A stretch of 7,483 nt of DNA, taken from NCBI GenBank assembly GCA_017547975.1, contig JAFYNU010000380.1, positions 1 to 7,483 on the forward strand, in the 5' to 3' direction. How positions within the stretch are numbered: position 1 is the first letter of the stretch; the number at the start of each line of letters is the position of its first letter. Made by a program: the position numbers and the translations under genes. Source of the DNA: Clostridia bacterium. GTDB taxonomy: Bacteria > Bacillota > Clostridia > Oscillospirales > QAMX01. The notes under the pieces are model-generated. The model was not told where the DNA came from. It was given only the letters and a program-made list of their open reading frames with translations, and made no database searches. This document shows positions 1 through 5,638 of the stretch, one piece after another.

Positions 1-1034
1 TCCGGGAACTGCCGGGCATTGCCCTGGTTTTCATTCTGGCGGCGTTTTATATGCTGTCGGCGGAATCGCTTTACAAGGTGGGTGCGGTGATCATGCTGGC
101 GGGCATGGGTATGCATGCCCTGTTGCCCCCTACAAAGGTTTTGGCAACCCTGGCCATTTGTACCTACTCCCTGGGGGAACACATCCAGCTTGGGATGAAA
201 AGCACCATCTCCCTGCAGTATGCCAGAGAGGGACACGGAGGCCGTGCCCTTGGCATTCAGAACTCCAGCAGTCAGATCGGCACGCTGGTGGGCTATATGG
301 TCATTGTGGCGGCTTTTACCTTTGCGACCGGGGAACAACCCTACACGCTGTTTTTCGCGCTGGCGGCCATTCTGGCGGGAATCAGCATGGTAAGCTCGCT
401 TCGCATTACCGGTAAAAGCCAGACCGATGAAAACAAAAGACGTTTTTACTTCAATAAAAAGTACAGAAAATATTATATGCTGGAAATGTTCTATGGCGCC
501 CGTAAGCAGGTGTTCATCACCTTCGGGCCCTATGTACTGATCCTCTTTTACGGTGCCAACACCGCCATGATCAGCCTGTTATTTGCCATTACCTCGGTAG
601 TTGGTTTCTTTGCTGCGCCGTTGGTGGGTAAAATCATCGACAGGATTGGTTACAAAAAAGTTATGGTGGCCGACACCTTGATTTTGGTGATCGTCTGTTT
701 CTTCTATGGCTTTGCCCATCGTATTTTCCCCATGGAAGTGACGTATATCGTGTGCTGCGCAAACTATGTTTTGGATGCTATCATCTCCATGGCATCCATG
801 GCAACCAACCTGTACGTTCAGGATCTTTCGGACAATCAGGATGAGTTTAAGGCAACCATTTCCACCGGTGTTTCCATCAACCACGTAATCACCATTTTCA
901 TTGCGCTGTTTGGCGGATGGATCTGGGAAGCTCTGGGGATCGAAACCCTCTTTATCTGTTCGGCGGTATTGGGTCTCTTGAATAGTGCATACGCCGCTAC
1001 CATCAAAACAAAGAAGCAAATCAAGGCGGCGTGA
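1..1034 (+). CDS. MFS transporter, C-terminal part (5' end cut by window edge)
   Basis: The reading frame is open from base 3 to the TGA at 1032-1034, giving 343 visible residues; the ATG at 51 lies inside a membrane helix and is not the true start. By eye there are about eleven hydrophobic segments: five, then a basic cytoplasmic loop (about residues 136-155, rich in K and R), then six more. This fits a 12-helix major facilitator with only TM1 and the extreme N-terminus missing. A motif-A-like loop, GKIIDRIGYKKVM, lies between the second and third helices of the C-terminal half, where MFS proteins often repeat it. The protein should sit in the cytoplasmic membrane and move a small solute by secondary transport; the substrate and direction cannot be read from sequence. 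Its stop is one base from the next start, so it belongs to the downstream operon. An exporter for a product or toxin handled by the neighbouring enzymes is a guess. Confidence 0.85.
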   Translation, partial: RELPGIALVFILAAFYMLSAESLYKVGAVIMLAGMGMHALLPPTKVLATLAICTYSLGEHIQLGMKSTISLQYAREGHGGRALGIQNSSSQIGTLVGYMVIVAAFTFATGEQPYTLFFALAAILAGISMVSSLRITGKSQTDENKRRFYFNKKYRKYYMLEMFYGARKQVFITFGPYVLILFYGANTAMISLLFAITSVVGFFAAPLVGKIIDRIGYKKVMVADTLILVIVCFFYGFAHRIFPMEVTYIVCCANYVLDAIISMASMATNLYVQDLSDNQDEFKATISTGVSINHVITIFIALFGGWIWEALGIETLFICSAVLGLLNSAYAATIKTKKQIKAA

Positions 1035-1035
1035 C

Positions 1036-1461
1036 ATGAATAGGGAATTGCAATGTAAAATCTATCCCGCCGGAATCTGGAACGACTATATGTTTGTGGT
1101 GGTTTGCTCCTATTATCAGGGGAAAATCCTTTTGAGCCGGCGAAAAGACCGGGATAGCTGGGAAACCCAGGGGGGCCATATTGAAGCAGGGGAGACGCCG
1201 CTGGATGCGGCGAAACGGGAGCTTTTCGAAGAGTCGGGCGTTACCGAGGCGGACGTTATTTCCGTGTGCGATTACCTGGGGTATGATACCAGGGGAAGTG
1301 CTTATGGAGCGGTGTATCTGGCGAGGGTACGGGCGCTTGGAGAGCTTCCCGAAAGCGAAATGGCGGAGGTGCGCTTATTTGAAGCCCTGCCGGAGAATTT
1401 GACTTACCCCAACGTGACCCCAAAGCTGTTTTGTGAAGCCCAACGCTTTTTGGGAGAATGA
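1036..1461 (+). CDS. Nudix hydrolase
   Basis: This 141-residue protein carries a perfect Nudix box at about residues 47-69: G47, E53, R61-E62, E65-E66, G68, V69, matching G-x5-E-x7-R-E-U-x-E-E-x-G-U. The glutamates bind Mg2+ for hydrolysis of a nucleoside diphosphate linked to another moiety. The length is that of a single-domain cytosolic Nudix enzyme. The C-terminal part (LPENLTYPN) faintly recalls Bacillus YtkD, an 8-oxo-dGTPase/RNA pyrophosphohydrolase, but the substrate cannot be assigned. I chose the ATG at 1036, one base after the transporter stop, with a modest AAGG site at 1023-1026. An in-frame ATG at 985 would add 17 residues, highly basic and unlike the family, and would overlap the transporter by 50 bases. 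It could be a house-cleaning enzyme or one acting on a nucleotide-linked intermediate of the operon. Confidence 0.92.
   Translation: MNRELQCKIYPAGIWNDYMFVVVCSYYQGKILLSRRKDRDSWETQGGHIEAGETPLDAAKRELFEESGVTEADVISVCDYLGYDTRGSAYGAVYLARVRALGELPESEMAEVRLFEALPENLTYPNVTPKLFCEAQRFLGE
1452..1456 (+). promoter_or_regulatory. Ribosome binding site that decides the GNAT start
   Basis: GGGAG lies only one base before the ATG at 1458 but seven bases before the in-frame ATG at 1464. Normal spacing is about 5-9 bases, so the second ATG is the better start. Confidence 0.6.
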
Positions 1462-1463
1462 AT

Positions 1464-1910
1464 ATGGAACTTGTTATCAAGCATTATACCGAACTGACGC
1501 CGACGGAGCTTTATGAGATCCTGCGGGTTCGCTCGGCGGTATTCGTGGTGGAGCAGAATTGCGTTTTTCTGGACATGGATGGAAAGGACGCTAAGGCTTA
1601 TCACGTCACCCTGTGGGACAATGGGGAAATCCTTGCCTATCTGCGTGTCTTGGAAAAGGGGGTTACCTTTGACGAGGTGGCCATCGGACGGGTTTTGACT
1701 ACCATTCGGGGAAAGGGATATGCCAATATCATCCTGGAAGCGGGGATCAAGACCGCCGTGGAACGGTTTGGTGCGAGGGTCATCAAGCTGGAGGCTCAAA
1801 CCTACGCCCGCGGGGTTTATGAAAAGCATGGATTCCGACAGTCCTCCGATGAATTTTTGGAGGATGGAATCCCTCATATCGAAATGACCCTGGATATAGA
1901 AAGGAAATAA
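1464..1910 (+). CDS. ElaA-like GNAT family N-acetyltransferase
   Basis: This 148-residue protein resembles E. coli ElaA along its whole length. Near the N-terminus it has LRVRSAVFVVEQNC followed by a D-M-D-G segment (ElaA has CAVFVVEQNC and DIDG). GRVLTTIRGKGYAN matches GNAT motif A (R/Q-x-x-G-x-G/A), which binds the acetyl-CoA pyrophosphate. The C-terminal stretch has A-x-x-Y-A-x-x-x-Y-x-K-x-G-F, then EDGIPHIEM, the ElaA-family ending. It should transfer an acyl group, normally acetyl, to an amine in the cytosol; the acceptor is not established for the family as far as I know. The start at 1464 is preferred because of ribosome binding site spacing and because it aligns with the ElaA N-terminus. 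The alternative ATG at 1458 adds two residues and would overlap the Nudix stop as ATGA. It is probably translationally coupled to the Nudix gene. Confidence 0.9.
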   Translation: MELVIKHYTELTPTELYEILRVRSAVFVVEQNCVFLDMDGKDAKAYHVTLWDNGEILAYLRVLEKGVTFDEVAIGRVLTTIRGKGYANIILEAGIKTAVERFGARVIKLEAQTYARGVYEKHGFRQSSDEFLEDGIPHIEMTLDIERK

Positions 1911-1911
1911 A

Positions 1912-2664
1912 ATGAATTATCAGGATATTAACGCCAAAACCATCGACGGCTGGGTGGAGGAAGGATGGGAATGGGGGATCCCCATTGACCATGAAACCTT
2001 TGTAAAGGCAAAAAACGGGGAGTGGGAGGTGGTTCTGACCCCCACCAAACCGGTACCTAAGGAATGGTTTGGTGATCTTCGGGGTAAAAAGCTACTGGGA
2101 CTTGCCAGCGGCGGCGGCCAACAAATGCCCATTTTTGCCGCATGCGGTGCCGAATGTACCGTTTTGGACTATTCTCCCCGCCAGCTGGAAAGCGAACGCA
2201 TGGTGGCAGATAGGGAAGGATACCACATCGATATCATCCGGGCAGACATGACAAAACCCCTGCCGTTCCCCGATGAAAGCTTCGACATTATCTTTCACCC
2301 GGTTTCCAACTGCTACGTGGAGGAGGTCAAGCCCATTTGGCGGGAGTGTTACCGTATTCTGAAGCACGGCGGCCTGCTGATTGCCGGGGTGGATTACTTC
2401 ATCAACTTCATGGTGGACTTCAAGGACGAAACCAGGATTGTCAATTCCCTGCCCTTTAACCCCTTGAAGGATCCCGAATTGATGCGTCTATTAAGCGAGG
2501 ACGACAGCGGCGTTCAATTCTCCCACAGCCTGGAAGAACAGCTTGGGGGACAGCTGGAAGCCGGATTGGTTCTGACCCATCTTTATGAGGATACCAATGG
2601 GTCCGGGAAGCTTCACGAAATGAATATTCCCACCTTCCTGGCCACACGGGCCATCAAGCCGTAA
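1912..2664 (+). CDS. Class I SAM-dependent methyltransferase
   Basis: This 250-residue soluble protein has a Methyltransf_11-type Rossmann core. Motif I is LLGLASGGGQQ (residues 61-71), the glycine loop for S-adenosylmethionine. D86 in TVLDYS ends beta-2, where it should bind the ribose hydroxyls. D112 (RADM) is the adenine-contact position. FDIIFHP (124-130) is motif IV, and ILKHGGLLIAG (149-159) is the usual post-IV strand. The N-terminal 50 residues (IDGWVEEGWEWGIPID) form a conserved cap seen in a methyltransferase group common in Firmicutes, by recollection. The C-terminal 90 residues probably form a lid for the acceptor. The acceptor, a small molecule by the look of the fold, cannot be predicted. 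Start: ATG one base after the GNAT stop, with AAGGA at 1901-1905 six bases upstream. Confidence 0.92.
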   Translation: MNYQDINAKTIDGWVEEGWEWGIPIDHETFVKAKNGEWEVVLTPTKPVPKEWFGDLRGKKLLGLASGGGQQMPIFAACGAECTVLDYSPRQLESERMVADREGYHIDIIRADMTKPLPFPDESFDIIFHPVSNCYVEEVKPIWRECYRILKHGGLLIAGVDYFINFMVDFKDETRIVNSLPFNPLKDPELMRLLSEDDSGVQFSHSLEEQLGGQLEAGLVLTHLYEDTNGSGKLHEMNIPTFLATRAIKP

Positions 2665-2668
2665 GGAG
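2663..2668 (+). promoter_or_regulatory. Ribosome binding site of the carbon-nitrogen hydrolase
   Basis: AAGGAG overlaps the methyltransferase TAA stop and sits six bases before the ATG at 2675. This is a strong site and fixes the start. Confidence 0.7.
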
Positions 2669-2674
2669 AAACGT

Positions 2675-3550
2675 ATGATATTTCGAATTGCAGTTCTGCA
2701 AAAACGATCAGAACCCTGGAACATCGCCCGCAATCTGTGGAGTCTGGAATGTGAAATGGAGGAGGCCGCCCGAATGGGTGCCGACCTGCTTCTCATCCCG
2801 GAGTGTTACATGACCGGCTATGAACTGCCCGCAAAGAATGAGGACGTGTTGCCCTCTTCCGGGGAATGGCTGGATGTGGTCTGTGCCATGGCAAAACGAA
2901 ACCGGATTGGTGTGGTGGTAACCGCCCTGACCCGGGGGAGTGAAAGTCCCCGAAATTCCGCCATTCTCATCAGCAAACAGGGAAAGATTCTGATGCAGTA
3001 CGATAAGGTACATACCTGTGATTTCGCGGATGAATTCTGTCTGGAAAGCGGGGAAGAGTTCAGGGTAGCCGATTTCCACGGAATCAAGATCGGGATCATG
3101 ATCTGCTACGACCGGGAATACCCCGAAAGCGCCAGGATTTTGATGATGAAGGGAGCCGAGCTGATTCTGGTTCCCAACGATTGCGAATCTATGCAGCCCC
3201 GGGTTGCCGCTCTTTCCACCCGTGCTTATGAAAATATGGTGGGGGTGGCTATGGCAAATCCACCGGGGGAAAACGCAGGATGCTCCTGCGCTTACAGTCC
3301 CATTTGTTGGGATAAGGAAGGGAAATGCGTGGATAATACCCTGCTGTTGGCCGGTGAGGAAGAAGGATTATTCCTGGCAGAGTTTGACATGGATGCTATC
3401 CGGGATTACCGTGAACACGAGATGATGGGAAACACCTTTCGAAAGGTGGGTGCCTACCACATGTTGTTTTCCGAAACCATTGAACCTCCCTTTCTGCGGG
3501 AAGGACAAAATAAGAAGGGAAGTAAATATGAAAAAGATTGGCTTCATTGA
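2675..3550 (+). CDS. Nitrilase-superfamily carbon-nitrogen hydrolase
   Basis: This 291-residue cytosolic enzyme has the full Glu-Lys-Cys triad of the CN-hydrolase superfamily: E43 in LIPECYMTGY, K111 in YDKVH and C144 in MICYDREYPE. E124 is the likely second conserved glutamate. Length and motif spacing are normal, so the enzyme appears intact. It should hydrolyse a nitrile, amide or N-carbamoyl bond through a cysteine thioester. The CYDREYPE nucleophile elbow and the ending (EFDMDAIRDYREHEMMGNTFRKV) are more typical of the amidase/carbamoylase branches than of true nitrilases, but this is a family-level impression. The last 23 bases overlap the next gene in another frame, and the extra C-terminal residues after about 272 (charged, KKGSKYEKDWLH) look like a tail created by that overlap. 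It may remove an amide or carbamoyl group from the same compound that its neighbours modify. Confidence 0.92.
   Translation: MIFRIAVLQKRSEPWNIARNLWSLECEMEEAARMGADLLLIPECYMTGYELPAKNEDVLPSSGEWLDVVCAMAKRNRIGVVVTALTRGSESPRNSAILISKQGKILMQYDKVHTCDFADEFCLESGEEFRVADFHGIKIGIMICYDREYPESARILMMKGAELILVPNDCESMQPRVAALSTRAYENMVGVAMANPPGENAGCSCAYSPICWDKEGKCVDNTLLLAGEEEGLFLAEFDMDAIRDYREHEMMGNTFRKVGAYHMLFSETIEPPFLREGQNKKGSKYEKDWLH
3512..3520 (+). promoter_or_regulatory. Ribosome binding site of the Gfo/Idh-like gene
   Basis: AAGAAGGGA lies inside the end of the hydrolase gene, seven bases before the ATG at 3528. It supports that start over an in-frame ATG at 3450, whose 26 extra codons are a shadow of the hydrolase. 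Confidence 0.6.
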
Positions 3551-4364
3551 TTTTTATCTGGACGAATGGCACGCCAATAATTATCCCGCCTGGATTCAGG
3601 AAGCATCGGGCGGGGAATTGGAAGGTGCCTATGCCTACGCTGTGATTGACAGCCCCAAGGGAGGTCTCAGCACAGATGGTTGGTGCAAAAAATACGGCAT
3701 TACCCGTTGCTACAGCATGGAAGAAGTGGTGGAAAAGAGCGATTGCCTGATCGTGCTGTCACCCGACAATGCCGAAATGCACGAAGGACTTTGCCAGCTT
3801 CCTCTCCGTAGCGGGAAACCTACCTACGTGGATAAAACCTTTGCCCCGGATGGGGATACTGCCCGCCGTATTTTCGCTGTGGCAGAAGGATATGGCACTC
3901 CCTGCTATTCCTCCTCGGCGCTTCGATATGCGGCCGAGTACCGGGATATTTGCCGGTACGGCGTAACGGCAGTGACCAGCGTTGGTCCATCCAGTTCATT
4001 CGAAACCTATTGTATCCATCAGCTGGAACCTATCATGATGCTGATAGATTCTCCTGTGGAAAAGGTGATGTATATTCCGGCAGAAAGATCCCACACGGTA
4101 CTTCTCTCATTTGCCGACGGCCGTCAGGCAAGCATGACCGGCTTCCTGGATGGTGCCGTGTTTACCCTGAACGTGGCGGCAGAGGGCGGAAACAGCTCCG
4201 CAAGCGCCAAATCGGATTTCTTCCATGAATTCATTCTGGAACTCTGCGACTTCCTGCAAACCGGAGAGGAAAAGGTGTCCCACGAAGAAACCATCCGTAT
4301 CATGGACGTGCGGGGAGCGGCCATTCGAGCTGAAAAGACCCCCTTCCAGTGGGTCAGCCTGTAA
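3528..4364 (+). CDS. Divergent Gfo/Idh/MocA-like oxidoreductase
   Basis: This 278-residue soluble protein has the layout of the Gfo/Idh/MocA family. A Rossmann-like half contains SDCLIVLSPDNAEMHEG (residues 71-87) and SGKPTYVDKTFA (95-106), which corresponds to the sugar-dehydrogenase EKP loop with K97 and K103. The second half has YCIHQLEPIMML (161-172), resembling the family's H-x-x-E site, and a C-terminal helix starting SHEETIRIMDV. The family normally oxidises or reduces a hydroxyl or keto group, often on a sugar or cyclitol, with NAD(P). Oddly, the N-terminus (KKIGFIDFYLDEWHAN) has no G-x-G-x-x-G/A motif, so cofactor binding is uncertain. The length is below the usual 330-370 residues, mainly through a compact C-terminal half. 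It could be a non-redox relative or a scaffold. It overlaps the hydrolase by 23 bases and is probably coupled to it. Confidence 0.7.
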   Translation: MKKIGFIDFYLDEWHANNYPAWIQEASGGELEGAYAYAVIDSPKGGLSTDGWCKKYGITRCYSMEEVVEKSDCLIVLSPDNAEMHEGLCQLPLRSGKPTYVDKTFAPDGDTARRIFAVAEGYGTPCYSSSALRYAAEYRDICRYGVTAVTSVGPSSSFETYCIHQLEPIMMLIDSPVEKVMYIPAERSHTVLLSFADGRQASMTGFLDGAVFTLNVAAEGGNSSASAKSDFFHEFILELCDFLQTGEEKVSHEETIRIMDVRGAAIRAEKTPFQWVSL

Positions 4365-4366
4365 AC

Positions 4367-4371
4367 GGAGG
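4367..4371 (+). promoter_or_regulatory. Ribosome binding site of the AAC(3)-like gene
   Basis: GGAGG, five bases before the ATG at 4377 and just after the preceding TAA at 4362-4364. This is one of the strongest sites in the operon. Confidence 0.7.
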
Positions 4372-4376
4372 ACGAT

Positions 4377-5111
4377 ATGGTAAATCAACAGATAGCTCGG
4401 GATCTTCGGGCGCTTGGCATTCGCTCGGATGATGTGATTCTGATGCATAGCTCGCTTTCCGCGCTGGGATACGTGGAGGGGGGAGCCGATACGGTAATTG
4501 ATACCCTGCTTGAAGTATTGAAGGACGGAACCCTTTTGATTCCGGCACTGTCTTACGAGACCGTTACAGCCGATTCCCCGAACTTTTCGGTAAAGGATAG
4601 TCCGAGCTGTATCGGCAAAATCAGTGAGACCTTCCGTACCCGTCCCGGCGTGCTCCGGAGTATGCACCCAACCCATTCGGTGTGCGGTGTAGGTAGGTTT
4701 GCGGAGGAAATTCTTTCCCGTCATATAGAAACCGAGACCCCGGTGGGAGAAACGTCACCCTTTGCTCTGCTTCCGAAATATGGAGGCAAGGTTTTGATGC
4801 TTGGCTGTGGACTTCGTCCTAATACCTCCATGCATGGGGTAGAAGAACTGGTGAAGCCCGACTATCTTCTGCATCCGGAACCCTTGGAATACCGTTTGAC
4901 AGGATATGATGGTAATACCGTTTCGAAAACCTATCGCAGACACGATTTTCGAACTGCCATCCAGCGGTATGATCGGCTGGCAGATAAGATGGAAATCACC
5001 TGTGGCAAGGTGATCAATGCGACCTGTTATTTGATTGATGCGAAGACCATGTGGCAGGTAGGAGAGAAGACTCTGAGGGAAGATCCGCACTTTTTTATTG
5101 ATCCAAGATAA
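4377..5111 (+). CDS. AAC(3)-type N-acetyltransferase (Antibiotic_NAT family)
   Basis: This 244-residue cytosolic enzyme has the AAC(3) signatures in order: MHSSLSALGYVEGGADTVID (residues 23-42), RSMHPTHSVCGVG (94-106), TPVGETSPFALL (121-132), VLMLGCGLRPNTSMHGVEEL (139-158) and the ending DPHFFIDPR. The family uses acetyl-CoA to acetylate an amine; classical members modify the 3-amino group of 2-deoxystreptamine aminoglycosides. H153 with E156 lies in the region that supplies the catalytic residues in characterised members. It is somewhat shorter than typical resistance enzymes (about 260-290 residues). Many chromosomal homologues, for example Bacillus YokD, have no proven resistance role, and phosphonate-pathway members act on other amines. 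It should be called AAC(3)-like, not a resistance determinant. It is the last gene before the terminator. Confidence 0.88.
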   Translation: MVNQQIARDLRALGIRSDDVILMHSSLSALGYVEGGADTVIDTLLEVLKDGTLLIPALSYETVTADSPNFSVKDSPSCIGKISETFRTRPGVLRSMHPTHSVCGVGRFAEEILSRHIETETPVGETSPFALLPKYGGKVLMLGCGLRPNTSMHGVEELVKPDYLLHPEPLEYRLTGYDGNTVSKTYRRHDFRTAIQRYDRLADKMEITCGKVINATCYLIDAKTMWQVGEKTLREDPHFFIDPR

Positions 5112-5115
5112 AGCG

Positions 5116-5143
5116 AAAGACGCCTTTTCAGGCGTCTTTTTAT
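5116..5143 (+). terminator. Intrinsic terminator of the plus-strand operon
   Basis: AAAGACGCCT (5116-5125), a four-base loop TTTC and AGGCGTCTTT (5130-5139) form a perfect 10-bp stem, followed by a T-rich run TTATTAT. It starts five bases after the AAC(3)-like stop. On the minus strand the same hairpin follows the small secreted-protein gene, but the U-tract is weaker (CGCTTTATC), so it may act in both directions with lower strength on that side. Confidence 0.88.
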
Positions 5144-5637
5144 TATGGATGCTCCTGGATGCTGGTTACCACCCAGATGCCATCTTGTCGTTCAAGGGTC
5201 CAGCGGGAATACACGTTGGATGAGCCGGTGACCATGATTCCTTCTCTGTCGTAGGCCTTCGACGTATATCGAACCCAAACGTATCCGCTGTCGTGATTGG
5301 TATGGGCGGCAAGCATACGGAGATTATGTGTTTGGCGGATGGCTTCCGGGTAAGAGTCGGAGTGGATGCAATACCTGCCAAGCATGCCAAAACACGCTTC
5401 AGCACTTTCTCGATCGAGAAAAGAAGAAAATGCTTTATCGGCTTGTGAAATGACCTGCTTGCCGGCGATATATCCCGCCAACGGTGTGGGACGAAGAAGC
5501 TCTTGATAGCTATCGCCGTAATAGTCTTTAACGTATGCGGGGCTGAGAACGTAATTGCATATTGGCCCGGCCGTGACGGCGAAAAGGAAAATCAAAAGGC
5601 AAGCAATAGGGAGCAATAGTAATTTGACGTTTTTCAT
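5143..5637 (-). CDS. Small secreted or membrane-anchored protein of unknown function
   Basis: I do not recognise this 164-residue protein. The N-terminus has K3 and K5 followed by a hydrophobic stretch (about residues 6-22) and A-V-T-A-G, so a Sec signal with cleavage near A23 or an uncleaved anchor is likely. C13 is preceded by P-I-A and sits inside the hydrophobic core, which is a poor lipobox. The mature part (about 141 residues) would be extracytoplasmic. The last 60 residues alternate like beta strands and end SRWTLERQDGIWVVTSIQEHP-type (W-x-L-x-x-x-x-G-x-W-V-V), a pattern common at the end of NTF2/SnoaL-like folds; this is a weak structural guess. It starts one base after the histidine kinase stop with GAGGA (5647-5643) five bases upstream, so it is probably co-translated. 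An accessory or ligand-binding partner of the kinase is plausible. Confidence 0.8.
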   Translation of the reverse strand: MKNVKLLLLPIACLLIFLFAVTAGPICNYVLSPAYVKDYYGDSYQELLRPTPLAGYIAGKQVISQADKAFSSFLDRESAEACFGMLGRYCIHSDSYPEAIRQTHNLRMLAAHTNHDSGYVWVRYTSKAYDREGIMVTGSSNVYSRWTLERQDGIWVVTSIQEHP

Positions 5638-5638
5638 A

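Noticed and set aside
51..53. ATG as the transporter start
   Set aside because: The frame is open back to the window edge and the upstream residues complete a hydrophobic helix; five helices before the central loop fit TM2-TM6, so the true start lies outside.
985..1035. Upstream start of the Nudix gene
   Set aside because: Adds 17 very basic residues translated from the transporter's end; the ATG at 1036 fits operon spacing and family length.
579..1037. 152-residue minus-strand open frame
   Set aside because: Antisense to the transporter; composition is that of a shadow of membrane-protein codons, with no motif or ribosome binding site.
1404..1877. 157-residue minus-strand open frame
   Set aside because: Antisense to the ElaA-like gene, whose coding signal is unambiguous.
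1970..1986. Near-palindrome around GGGGGATCCCC that could be an operator
   Set aside because: Imperfect, inside the methyltransferase coding region (WEWGIPID) with no promoter elements nearby; best explained by coding.
3450..3527. Upstream start of the Gfo/Idh-like gene
   Set aside because: The 26 extra codons lie within the hydrolase in another frame and have no family resemblance; a good ribosome binding site precedes 3528.
4107..4724. 205-residue minus-strand open frame
   Set aside because: It lies antisense across the Gfo/Idh-like and AAC(3)-like genes, both of which have clear family motifs; its protein shows no recognisable domain.
5143..5637. Small secreted protein as a lipoprotein
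   Set aside because: The only early cysteine (C13) is preceded by P-I-A rather than a proper lipobox and sits within the hydrophobic core.
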